Shown here: positions 27,010-34,838 of the stretch, in pieces
How positions within the stretch are numbered: position 1 is the stretch's first letter
Layout of the letters: every line of letters starts with the position of its first letter
NCBI GenBank assembly: GCA_047617305.1
Contig: JBLGCL010000007.1
Span: forward strand, 1 to 35,346
From: DATFIX01 sp047617305
Lineage (GTDB): Archaea > Halobacteriota > Halobacteria > Halobacteriales > Natrialbaceae
Direction: 5' to 3'
DNA length: 35,346 nucleotides
Translations under genes and position numbers: made by a program
Notes under the pieces: generated by a model
What the model saw: only the letters and a program-made list of their open reading frames with translations
Databases searched by the model: none
Told to the model about the DNA's origin: nothing

Positions 27010-28428
27010 ATGAGCAACGAGGTAGTCATCGACACGGTCACCCGGGTAGAAGGGCACGGCAAGATCACCATCAAACTGGACGACGACGACGAGGTCGAGG
27101 ACGCACAGTTCCACGTCACCGAGTTCCGCGGGTTCGAGGAGTTCGTCGAAGGGCGTCCGATCTGGGAGATGCCGGAGATCACCGCGCGAATTTGCGGGAT
27201 CTGTCCCGTCAGCCACCAGCTCGCGGCCGCGAAGGCGGCCGATCGGATCGCGGGGGTCGACCTCCCCGAAGGTGCCCGCAAGCTCCGGCGGCTCCTGCAC
27301 ATGGGCCAGATCCTGCAGAGTCACGCGCTGAGTTTCTTCTATCTCTCGAGTCCCGACCTGCTGTTGGGATACGACGCCGACCCCGCGAAGCGCAACATCG
27401 AGGGCGTCCTCGAGGAGTATCCCGACCTCGCGGAATACGGCATCGAACTGCGGAGCTTCGGCCAGGACGTCATCGGCGCGCTCGGCGAGAAGGAAGTCCA
27501 CCCGGACTTCGCCGTCGCCGGCGGCGTCACGAACACGCTGGATCGGGCCACGGGCGAACACCTGCTCGGTCAGTCGGAGCCGCTGATCGGCTACCTGCAG
27601 GACACGATCGAGCATCTGCAGGAGGTCTTCGCGTGGATGGACCAGGACACCCTCGAGTACGCCACCTACCCGACCGGATACATGGGGCTGGTCGACGAGA
27701 CGGGCGGGCTCGAACACTACGACGGCGACGTCCGGCTCATCGACGAGGACGGCGACCTCCTCGAGGAGTTCAACGGGCGAAACTACGACGATATCATCGC
27801 GGAGCGCTCCAAGGAGTGGAGCTACCTCAAGTTCCCCTACTACCGGGAACGTGGCTTCGAGGACGGCCAGTACCGGGTCGGCCCGCTCGCCCGCCTGAAC
27901 GCGGTCGACGAGGTGGCGACGCCGGAGGCCCGCGACGCCTGGAAGGAGTTCATGACCTGGGCGGACGGGGAGGTTCACGAGCGTTCGACGTACTATCACT
28001 GGGCCCGTCTCATCGAGGCCATCTACTGCGTCGAGCGCATCCAGGAACTTCTCGGGGACGACGCCGTCTACGAGGGCGTCCCGAACGTCCCGACGAAGCC
28101 CTCCGGCAACCGCGGCGTCGGCGTCATCGAGGCGCCCAGAGGCACCCTCATGCACGACTACCGCGTCGACGACACGGGCAAGGTGACCGACGCGAACTTC
28201 ATCGTCGCCACTACGCACAACAACGGCGCGATGAACCGGGGCGTGCAGTCGGCCGCCGAGACGTTCGTCGAAGGGCCGGAAATCCCGGAAGGGACGCTCA
28301 ACAAACTGGAGAGCGTCATCCGGTGTTACGACCCCTGCCTGTCGTGCTCGACCCACGCCATCGGCGAGATGCCACTCGAGGTCGAACTTCACCGGGGCGA
28401 GGACGTCGTCGACTCGGTGCAGCGGTAA
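27010..28428 (+). CDS. hoxH: [NiFe]-hydrogenase large subunit, HoxH type (group 3d-like)
   Basis: A 472-residue catalytic subunit for reversible H2 oxidation. E14 lies in the N-terminal RVEGHG motif. The L1 motif RICGICPVSH supplies C62 and C65. The L2 motif YDPCLSCSTH supplies C443 and C446, with H449 as the last residue of the mature protein. All four NiFe ligands are therefore present. A 23-residue tail after H449 (starting AIGEMPLEVE) should be removed by the protease encoded next. Absence of an extra selenocysteine or F420 partner, and the HoxEFUY context, favour group 3d over other group 3 types. No signal peptide is seen. Confidence 0.94.
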   Translation: MSNEVVIDTVTRVEGHGKITIKLDDDDEVEDAQFHVTEFRGFEEFVEGRPIWEMPEITARICGICPVSHQLAAAKAADRIAGVDLPEGARKLRRLLHMGQILQSHALSFFYLSSPDLLLGYDADPAKRNIEGVLEEYPDLAEYGIELRSFGQDVIGALGEKEVHPDFAVAGGVTNTLDRATGEHLLGQSEPLIGYLQDTIEHLQEVFAWMDQDTLEYATYPTGYMGLVDETGGLEHYDGDVRLIDEDGDLLEEFNGRNYDDIIAERSKEWSYLKFPYYRERGFEDGQYRVGPLARLNAVDEVATPEARDAWKEFMTWADGEVHERSTYYHWARLIEAIYCVERIQELLGDDAVYEGVPNVPTKPSGNRGVGVIEAPRGTLMHDYRVDDTGKVTDANFIVATTHNNGAMNRGVQSAAETFVEGPEIPEGTLNKLESVIRCYDPCLSCSTHAIGEMPLEVELHRGEDVVDSVQR

Positions 28429-28463
28429 ACAGCGAGCGCCCGAACCATCCACCACCCGATCCC

Positions 28464-28964
28464 ATGAACGCACTCGTACTCGGCGTCGGCAACGACATCA
28501 AGCGGGACGACGCGGTCGGCCTCCGCGTCACCGAGACGCTGGAACGTCGGCGGGAGGACGACGCCCTCGACTTCCGGACGATGACCTCCGGCCGGATCAT
28601 GCTCGTCGAGGAGTTGCGCGGCTACGACCGCGCGTTCCTGATCGACGCGATCAAGACCGAGTCCGGCGACGCGGGCGACTGGTACCGCCTCGAACCCGGG
28701 GACGTCGAACCGGACGAGGATAGCAGCGGTATGGCAACCCACGACGTCGGCCTCGGGACCCTCACCCGCCTCGGGGAGGCGATGGGCGAGTCGATGCCGG
28801 AGGTCACCATCTTCGCCATCGAGGCGCCGGAACCGTTCGCCTTCGGTGACGAGATGACCGAAGCGATGGCCGAGACCGTCCCCGACCTGGTCGACGCGAT
28901 CGACGCTGTTATTGACGAGGAACTCCCGAATCCCGACGACTCCGTGTCGACGCCTGCCACCTGA
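28464..28964 (+). CDS. hoxW: Hydrogenase maturation endopeptidase (HoxW/HycI family)
   Basis: A 166-residue protease that trims the large-subunit tail after nickel insertion. The family start LVLGVGNDIKRDDAVG places an acidic residue at 16, followed by LIDAIK with D61 and THDVGL with H93. These three positions match the nickel-sensing residues of HybD (16, 62 and 93). The gene follows hoxH by 35 bases on the same strand. Its tail is acidic and poorly conserved. It is the only maturation gene present. HypA-F must come from elsewhere in the genome if the enzyme is active. Confidence 0.92.
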   Translation: MNALVLGVGNDIKRDDAVGLRVTETLERRREDDALDFRTMTSGRIMLVEELRGYDRAFLIDAIKTESGDAGDWYRLEPGDVEPDEDSSGMATHDVGLGTLTRLGEAMGESMPEVTIFAIEAPEPFAFGDEMTEAMAETVPDLVDAIDAVIDEELPNPDDSVSTPAT

Positions 28965-29050
28965 ATCACGACTTCCGTACGGGCTTCCAGCACTGCCCGG
29001 GTTCCGCCTCCACCACTGCTCGAGTTCCCGACCACGACCGGCTGGGACAG

Positions 29051-29058
29051 GTATTTGC
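29051..29058 (+). promoter_or_regulatory. TATA-like element of the J-domain/ferredoxin gene
   Basis: GTATTTGC centred about 27 bases before the GTG at 29082, indicating a separate leaderless transcript from the hydrogenase operon. Confidence 0.5.
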
Positions 29059-29081
29059 TTCCCAATTCCTAAGCGGCCCGC

Positions 29082-29726
29082 GTGGTCTCCCCGTACGACA
29101 TCCTCGGCGTCGACCGCGACGCGGACGAAGAGGCGATCCAGCAGGCCTACCGTCAGCGGGTGAAGGAAACCCACCCGGACCAGGGTGGCTCGGTCCGGGA
29201 GTTCCAGCGCGTGAGGGCGGCCTACGAGGCGATCGTCTCCGGGGCCGCACTGGACGGCGAAACGGTCGACCTGGACGGGAGCGGGGCGACCCCCGAGGTG
29301 ACCGAACGCCACGTCGAGTACCTCAACTACGAAGTGCTCGACGACCACGGCTGGACCATCGACGACGAGGACCTGTTCGAGAAAGCCTCGAACGCGAACC
29401 TTGATCCACTCGACCACGGGCGGTTCGTCGCTCCACCGAAGGACACCCTCCTCGAGGCCGCCGAGCGACGCGGGTTCCGGTGGCCGTTCTCCTGTCGCGG
29501 CGGGGCGTGCGCGAACTGCGCGGTCGCGGTCGTCGAGGGCGACGTGTCGATGCCAGTCAGTCACGTCCTGACAGAAGCCTTGACCGACAGGGGGATCCGG
29601 CTGTCCTGCGTCGGCGCGCCGATCACTGAGGAACTGAAGGTGGTTTACAACGTCAAGCACCTGCCGGACGTCGAGGAACTCCTCCTGCCGCCCGGGCCGT
29701 TCGAGTGGGCCGATCGAGAGCGGTGA
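29082..29726 (+). CDS. J-domain / [2Fe-2S] ferredoxin fusion protein
   Basis: A 214-residue two-domain protein. Residues 4-55 form a J-domain (YDILGVDRDADEEAIQ...) with the HPD triad at 31-33 that stimulates DnaK ATPase. Residues 115-195 form a plant/halophile-type [2Fe-2S] ferredoxin with C138, C143, C146 and C176 (SCRGGACANC, then LSC). Such fusions occur in haloarchaea, but I know of no proven role. The start is a GTG placed correctly after its own TATA element. It is the first gene after the hydrogenase operon on the same strand, so it is a candidate electron partner or a cluster-assembly helper. Confidence 0.88.
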   Translation: MVSPYDILGVDRDADEEAIQQAYRQRVKETHPDQGGSVREFQRVRAAYEAIVSGAALDGETVDLDGSGATPEVTERHVEYLNYEVLDDHGWTIDDEDLFEKASNANLDPLDHGRFVAPPKDTLLEAAERRGFRWPFSCRGGACANCAVAVVEGDVSMPVSHVLTEALTDRGIRLSCVGAPITEELKVVYNVKHLPDVEELLLPPGPFEWADRER

Positions 29727-29766
29727 GGGAGTCTACAGCCCCCACTCCGCCGCCACCTGCCCGGGA

Positions 29767-31218
29767 TCAGCCCTCGGGCTGCGACGTCGATCCCGTCTCG
29801 CCACCCTCCGGGTCCCGGCTCGGACCCGCTTCGGCGAACCGGACGCCCCGGAGGAAGGCCGGGACCCCCAGCGTCCCGACGACGAGGGCCCAGGGCACGA
29901 AGAAGACCGGGAAGTACAGACGATCGAAGTTGCCGTACGGTCCGAACCCCAGCGAAAGGACGAGCGGAGCGCCGACGATCCCGGCCACGAGGAGGTACTG
30001 CGTTCGGGCCGACCGGCGGCACGCGACGCCGAGCGGCATGAAGAGCAGGACAGCCGTCGCGGCAGCGAGTCCGGCCGCGACCGTCGCGATCGTGCCGCTG
30101 CTGGCGACGACGAACGGGAGACTGAGCCCCTCGAGGACGACGATCGCGAGTCCCGGCGCGACGAAACTCCGGTCGTACCAGGGCCCGCCGAGTGACGGAG
30201 CGACGAACCGACCGAAGAGGTACTGCACGCCGAGGAACCCGACCATCGGGACGAAGACCGGCACCACACCCAGCGCGGGGAACAACAGCGTCGAGACGGC
30301 CGCACGGGCCGCTTCGCCGATCCCCTCGTACCGGCCGAGGGTTTCCGTCAGGAACGTGACGACGACCGCCACGAGCGCGAGGCCGGCCGTCAACCCGCCG
30401 ACCACTGCCCCGCGCTGGAAACGGGTGCGATCGAGGAAAGAGTCCGGGCGACGGGCGAGCAGGGCGGCATAGGTTCCGAGGAAAACCATGGGGAGGAGCG
30501 CGGTGCCGGGAAGGTCGCGGAACTTGGCGTCCGCGATCGTCGCTCCCACGCCGACGTGGGTCCCAACTTGCGCGCCGAAGCCGTTATTTTCGGCGAACGC
30601 GACGAAGATTCCCTGCGAAATCGAGTACGAATCGTACGACTCGTCGTCCTCGCGAGTCCAGACGACGGCGCCGTCCGTTCTGCTCGCGCTGTCGGGGACG
30701 TGCGTCACTGCGGTATTCGGCGGTCCGTGGATCGCCACCCGGTCAGCATCGAGGGCGAACCAGCGCGAGGAGTCGCCGTCCCAGTAGAAGTAATCGACGA
30801 GGAGTACGTCATCCGCCGAACGGCGAGCCATGTCGGGGACGTCGAACGTGACGACGACGGTGTCGTCTTCGACCGCGACCCGGACGTCACGGACGTTCTC
30901 CGGACCGGTCGAATCGGATTCGAGTGACTGGACGGCGTTCGATCGAAGTCGCGTTGAATTCCATTCGATCGACTCGCCGTCTCGGACTACGGTCCGGGCC
31001 GTCCAGTGTCCGTCGCCGTTCCGATCGACCCGTATCGTCAGTTCGGACCGGGCGACCTCGGGCGTCGTCCCCCCGGCCGTCGCGCTCTCGACGACGCTCG
31101 TCCCGCAGGCCCCGCAGATCGCCTTCGGTGGCGGTCGTGCCGTCGCACCGCCGAGGATCGCCAGCGCGACGATCGACGAGAGGATGACCACGAGGAGGAC
31201 GCGACGGCGGACGCTCAT
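29767..31218 (-). CDS. Polytopic membrane protein with exported N-terminal domain, function unknown
   Basis: A 483-residue protein I do not recognise. An N-terminal hydrophobic segment (about residues 6-26) is a signal anchor, followed closely by a CGAC pair at 35-38. A beta-rich domain at about 40-215 should face outside. About seven to eight transmembrane helices fill residues 245-460, and a Gly/Glu-rich tail lies inside. The frame is open upstream, but the ATG at 31218 directly precedes the signal anchor and lies about 27 bases after minus-strand ACTATTTG. It is convergent with the ferredoxin gene, 40 bases away. Confidence 0.7.
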   Translation of the reverse strand: MSVRRRVLLVVILSSIVALAILGGATARPPPKAICGACGTSVVESATAGGTTPEVARSELTIRVDRNGDGHWTARTVVRDGESIEWNSTRLRSNAVQSLESDSTGPENVRDVRVAVEDDTVVVTFDVPDMARRSADDVLLVDYFYWDGDSSRWFALDADRVAIHGPPNTAVTHVPDSASRTDGAVVWTREDDESYDSYSISQGIFVAFAENNGFGAQVGTHVGVGATIADAKFRDLPGTALLPMVFLGTYAALLARRPDSFLDRTRFQRGAVVGGLTAGLALVAVVVTFLTETLGRYEGIGEAARAAVSTLLFPALGVVPVFVPMVGFLGVQYLFGRFVAPSLGGPWYDRSFVAPGLAIVVLEGLSLPFVVASSGTIATVAAGLAAATAVLLFMPLGVACRRSARTQYLLVAGIVGAPLVLSLGFGPYGNFDRLYFPVFFVPWALVVGTLGVPAFLRGVRFAEAGPSRDPEGGETGSTSQPEG

Positions 31219-31351
31219 GAGCGATACTATTCCGGACGGGAACAAATAGTCGACGCAAGGTGAAACGGCGATGCGACCCATGGGCTACTGCTCGGCTGCC
31301 GAAACCCTGCCGACGCCGGAAACGCGAATCGACCCGCTGCGTCCGCCTGCG

Positions 31352-32212
31352 TCAGTCGTACTCGTAGAAACCCCGCCCAGTCTTCTTGCCGAGATCGCCC
31401 GCTTCGACCTTGCGCTTCAGGAGATAGGCCGGTTTGTAGCGATCGCCGAGTTCCTCGTGGAGCGTCTCGGAGGCGTGCAGGCAGACGTCCAGGCCGATGT
31501 GATCGGCCAGCTCGAGCGGGCCCATCGGGACGTTCGTTCCGAGTTTCATGCCCTTGTCGATGTCCCCCTTCGTGGCGACGCCCTCGTCGAACGCGCGAAC
31601 CCCCTCGTTGATCCAGGGCATCAGGATGCGGTTGGTGACGAAGCCGGGTTTGTCGTCCGACCGCCAGGTCTCCTTGCCCAGGTCCTCGGCGACGGCTTCG
31701 GCGAGGGCCACCGCCTCGTCGCTCGTCTTCTCGCCGACGACGATCTCGACGCCCTCCATGACCGGAACGGGATTCATGAAGTGGAGGCCAACCACGCGCG
31801 AAGGCGACGTCGTGGCGGCCGCCAGAGTCGTGATCGAGAGCGTGCTGGTGTTGGTCGCGAGGAGAACGTCCTCGGGAAGTCGTTCGTCGAGTTCCTCGAA
31901 GACGTCCCTCTTCACCGCCATCTCCTCGACGACGGCCTCGACGACCAGATCGCAGTCCTCGAGAGCAGCTATCGCCGTCGTCCCCTCGATCCGGTCGACG
32001 ACCGCGTTCGCCTCGTCTTCCGTGAGTCGATCGCGCTCGACGAACCGACCGAGACTGTCATCGATGGTGTCGAACCCGCTTTCGACGAAGCGCTCCTCCA
32101 CGTCCCGCATGACGACCTCGTAGCCGGCCGTCGCGGCGACCTGTGCGATGCCGCTGCCCATCGTTCCGGCCCCGACGACGCCGATTCGATCGATCGTGGC
32201 AAGGTCACGCAT
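31352..32212 (-). CDS. hbd: 3-hydroxyacyl-CoA (3-hydroxybutyryl-CoA) dehydrogenase
   Basis: A 286-residue NAD-dependent dehydrogenase of beta-oxidation or butyrate-type pathways. The Rossmann motif is GVVGAGTMGSGIAQVAA near residue 11. The catalytic segment is LHFMNPVPVMEGVEIV with H144, followed by KPGFVTNRIL. The C-terminal helical domain ends GRGFYEYD, the typical end of single-domain enzymes. A start at 32440 is open but unlikely. The ATG at 32212 lies about 27 bases after minus-strand GCTTACAAC (about 32235-32243). It may act with the acyl-CoA dehydrogenase at 20509-21648, but the genes are not linked. Confidence 0.93.
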   Translation of the reverse strand: MRDLATIDRIGVVGAGTMGSGIAQVAATAGYEVVMRDVEERFVESGFDTIDDSLGRFVERDRLTEDEANAVVDRIEGTTAIAALEDCDLVVEAVVEEMAVKRDVFEELDERLPEDVLLATNTSTLSITTLAAATTSPSRVVGLHFMNPVPVMEGVEIVVGEKTSDEAVALAEAVAEDLGKETWRSDDKPGFVTNRILMPWINEGVRAFDEGVATKGDIDKGMKLGTNVPMGPLELADHIGLDVCLHASETLHEELGDRYKPAYLLKRKVEAGDLGKKTGRGFYEYD

Positions 32213-32278
32213 GGCACCAAGTGCACCCGGTCGGGTTGTAAGCGTAGCGAAACCGGTCGTGGGCGGAGAACCGCCGCC

Positions 32279-32372
32279 GATAAAAATATAAAAATTCCAA
32301 TTATTCATTCGTTTCAACCACGACCTGTCGGGACGAGTACCCGCCTCGAGGCCCCGGAGACGGGGGGTTTTT
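32279..32372 (+). promoter_or_regulatory. AT-rich promoter followed by a terminator-like hairpin
   Basis: A very AT-rich block at 32279-32297 gives a strong TATA candidate. It lies between the arms of an 8-base inverted repeat (GGTCGTGG at 32255-32262, CCACGACC at 32318-32325). Downstream, CCCCG-GAGA-CGGGG (32352-32365) forms a stem-loop followed by GG and TTTTT (32368-32372). This could be an attenuator in the leader of the gene at 32399 or a tiny RNA gene. Confidence 0.4.
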
Positions 32373-32398
32373 CGGACCTCCTCCCGCCATGGTAACCG

Positions 32399-33052
32399 GT
32401 GTCGGACACGAGTCGGAAAACCGACCAGGCCCGAAAGCATTCAAGGGTCGAAAGCACAACGACTGAGTACGAGGGCGACACACCCGTGAGCGTGGACGAG
32501 GTCCGGTCCGAGTTCGACGGCCTGTTCGGAGAGGACGAGTCACTGGATCCCGAGTCCGCGAAACGCCTCGTCGAGGCGGGTATCTCGATCGACGACCTGG
32601 AGGACAAGGCCGTCTCCTATCGTGACCTCGTCGATGCCGGGGTGGACGCGGGGGTCGCAACCGACCTCCGGCGTCACTTCTCGCTGCCCTGGACGTTCGA
32701 ACTCGGGAGCGACCTCGCCGAACGTTCGGGATCGGTTGGCGCGCTGAGTTCCCACGAGCGCAAGTGGGTGGCGTTGAGCGACGGCGACTGGCAATCCAAC
32801 AGCGTCGAGTCCTCCGTCGCGAAACCCCGCGACGGCCGGGACCTCTGGGCCGAACTCGATCGCCCGACCCCCGTTACCGCGCTCCCGGGCATCAGCGACG
32901 ATCATGCCGAGCGCCTGACCGAGGCCGGCGTGACCTCGATCAAGCAACTGACGTTCCTCGACGCCAGGGTCGTCGCCGAGGCGCTCGACGTCGACGTGAA
33001 ACTCGTGCGTCTCTGGCGCTATCAGGCCCGCGAACGACACTCGTCGCGCTGA
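32399..33052 (+). CDS. Haloarchaeal protein with C-terminal helix-hairpin-helix
   Basis: A 217-residue acidic protein. The C-terminal 60 residues contain TALPGISDDHAERLTEAGV followed by SIKQLTFLDARVVAEAL, a helix-hairpin-helix pattern of the kind found in DNA-binding and repair proteins. The middle region has a second related pattern (AKRLVEAGISIDDLEDKAV). The N-terminus is polar and disordered. The start is a GTG at 32399. The nearby ATG at 32389 is in a different frame. No enzymatic motif is present. DNA binding is inferred only from the fold pattern. Confidence 0.72.
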   Translation: MSDTSRKTDQARKHSRVESTTTEYEGDTPVSVDEVRSEFDGLFGEDESLDPESAKRLVEAGISIDDLEDKAVSYRDLVDAGVDAGVATDLRRHFSLPWTFELGSDLAERSGSVGALSSHERKWVALSDGDWQSNSVESSVAKPRDGRDLWAELDRPTPVTALPGISDDHAERLTEAGVTSIKQLTFLDARVVAEALDVDVKLVRLWRYQARERHSSR

Positions 33053-33149
33053 GCCCCGCTACGCACCCCTCGCGCACCGTAGTTCGTCGCCCATCAGTTA
33101 CGCCGGATTCATCAGAGATTTAGTGATCGTTGCCGGACTGACGAACGAC

Positions 33150-33944
33150 ATGCGACCGCTCACCGACTCGCCGATCGCCCGCGACGGCAAGGTACTGATC
33201 CTGGCGTACGACCACGGTCTGGAGCACGGCCCGACGGACTTCGATCCGGTCCCGGAGACGATGGATCCGGAAGTGATCTTCGATTACGCGACCCACGAAG
33301 CCGTGACCGGCCTCGCGGTCCAGAAGGGCGTCGCCGAGACGTACTATCCGTCCTACGAGGACGACGTCGACCTCGTCGCGAAGGTCAACGGGACGTCGAA
33401 CCTCTGGATGGGCGAGTACGACAGCGCCGTCAACTGGTCGGTCGACAACGCCGTCGACGTCGGCGCCGACGCCATCGGGTTCACGCTCTACGGCGGTTCG
33501 AACCACGAGGTCGAGATGGCGGAGGAGTTCCGCGACGTCCAGGAGAACGCCCGCGACCACGACCTGCCGGTCGTGATGTGGTCCTACCCGCGCGGCCAGG
33601 GCGTCAAGAACGACACCAAGGACGGCGTCATCGCGTACGCCTCGCGACTGACGCTCGAACTCGGCGCCGACGTCGCGAAGATCAAGTACCCCGGCAGCGA
33701 GGAGGCCATGGAGTGGGCCGTCGACGCCGCCGGCCCCGTCAAGGTCATCATGTCCGGCGGCTCGAAGACCGACGACAGATCGTTCCTGGAGAGCGTCAAG
33801 ACCGTGCTGGACGTCGGCGGGGCCGGCCTGGCCGTCGGGCGGAACGTCTGGCAGCGGGAGAACGCCGAAGAGATGCTCGACGCCCTCCAGTTGCTCATCC
33901 ACGAGGGTGCGAGCGTCGACGAGGCCATGACCGCGTTCGAATGA
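33150..33944 (+). CDS. fba: Fructose-bisphosphate aldolase, archaeal class I (DhnA type)
   Basis: A 264-residue cytosolic Schiff-base aldolase. The DhnA-family signature is AYDHGLEHGP near residue 19. The Schiff-base lysine is K177 or K179 in DVAKIKYPG, and MSGGSKT and GLAVGRNVWQ form the phosphate site. A GTG at 33123 would add nine residues. I prefer the ATG at 33150 because a TATA-like GATTTAGT near 33115-33122 then fits a leaderless start. It overlaps the FBPase gene by four bases, so the pair catalyses consecutive gluconeogenic steps from triose phosphates to fructose 6-phosphate. Confidence 0.94.
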   Translation: MRPLTDSPIARDGKVLILAYDHGLEHGPTDFDPVPETMDPEVIFDYATHEAVTGLAVQKGVAETYYPSYEDDVDLVAKVNGTSNLWMGEYDSAVNWSVDNAVDVGADAIGFTLYGGSNHEVEMAEEFRDVQENARDHDLPVVMWSYPRGQGVKNDTKDGVIAYASRLTLELGADVAKIKYPGSEEAMEWAVDAAGPVKVIMSGGSKTDDRSFLESVKTVLDVGGAGLAVGRNVWQRENAEEMLDALQLLIHEGASVDEAMTAFE

Positions 33945-34792
33945 CCGACGACGTCGTCGACGCGGTCTTCGCGGCGGTCGTCGAGACCGCCCCGGAGATC
34001 CGCACCGGCCTGCGCGGACGCCGCGAGCGGGTCGACGAGGAGAACCCCAGCGACGAGACCCAGATGGCCGCCGACGTCTGGGCCGACGAGTTGCTGGAAG
34101 CGCGAATCACGTCGATCGGAGGCGTCGGCGAGTTCGCCAGCGAGGAGCGCGAGGCCGTCGAGGACTGCGGCGACGGCCTCTCGGTCGCGGTGGACCCCCT
34201 CGATGGCTCCTCGAACCTCAAGTCGAACAACTCGATGGGGACGATCGTCGGGATCTACGACGCCGCGCTGCCCGCGAAGGGTCGCGACCTGGTCGCCGCT
34301 GCGTACGTCCTGTACGGCCCGATCACGACGATGATGGTCGCCCGCGATGGGGCCGTCACGGAGTACGAGATCACCGAAGACGGCCGCCAGACGATCGAGG
34401 ACGGCGTCGAACTTCCGGACGACCCGGTCGTGTACGGGTTCGGCGGACGCGTTCCCGACTGGACCGATGACTTCGCCGAGTACGCCCGCGAGATCGAGCG
34501 GGAGTTGAAGCTCCGGTACGGCGGCGCGATGATCGGCGACGTCAACCAGGTGATGACCTACGGCGGGATCTTCGCCTATCCGGGGCTGGAGTCCCGCCCC
34601 GAAGGGAAGCTCCGCCTCCAGTTCGAGGGCAATCCGATCGCTCACGTCGTCGAAACGGCCGGCGGCGCGTCCTCGGACGGGAGCCAGTCGCTGCTCGACG
34701 TCGAACCGACCGAACTCCACCAGCGGGTGCCGGTCCACGTCGGTAACGAGTCGCTGATCGAACGGCTCGAGGCGACGCTGGACGGGTTCTGA
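33941..34792 (+). CDS. fbp: Fructose-1,6-bisphosphatase, class I
   Basis: A 283-residue metal-dependent phosphatase that makes fructose 6-phosphate in gluconeogenesis. The metal site motif VDPLDGSSNLKSNNS lies near residue 87, preceded by the acidic pair in FASEERE. The sugar-binding C-terminal half includes YGGIFAYPG and KLRLQFEGNPIAHVVETAGG. Length is slightly short of bacterial Fbp but complete. The ATG at 33941 overlaps the aldolase stop (ATGA), so translation should be coupled. Confidence 0.94.
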   Translation: MTDDVVDAVFAAVVETAPEIRTGLRGRRERVDEENPSDETQMAADVWADELLEARITSIGGVGEFASEEREAVEDCGDGLSVAVDPLDGSSNLKSNNSMGTIVGIYDAALPAKGRDLVAAAYVLYGPITTMMVARDGAVTEYEITEDGRQTIEDGVELPDDPVVYGFGGRVPDWTDDFAEYAREIERELKLRYGGAMIGDVNQVMTYGGIFAYPGLESRPEGKLRLQFEGNPIAHVVETAGGASSDGSQSLLDVEPTELHQRVPVHVGNESLIERLEATLDGF

Positions 34793-34838
34793 AGCGACCC
34801 CGTTTTCGAAGCGTCAGACCCAGGTTATCGCACCGACG

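Noticed and set aside
29082..29726. Frameshift joining a dnaJ fragment to a ferredoxin
   Set aside because: The frame is continuous with a normal linker, and I know the same fusion from other haloarchaea.
33123..33149. GTG start extending FBP aldolase by nine residues
   Set aside because: The extra residues are not typical of the family and the TATA-like element sits too close to 33123 but at the right distance from 33150.
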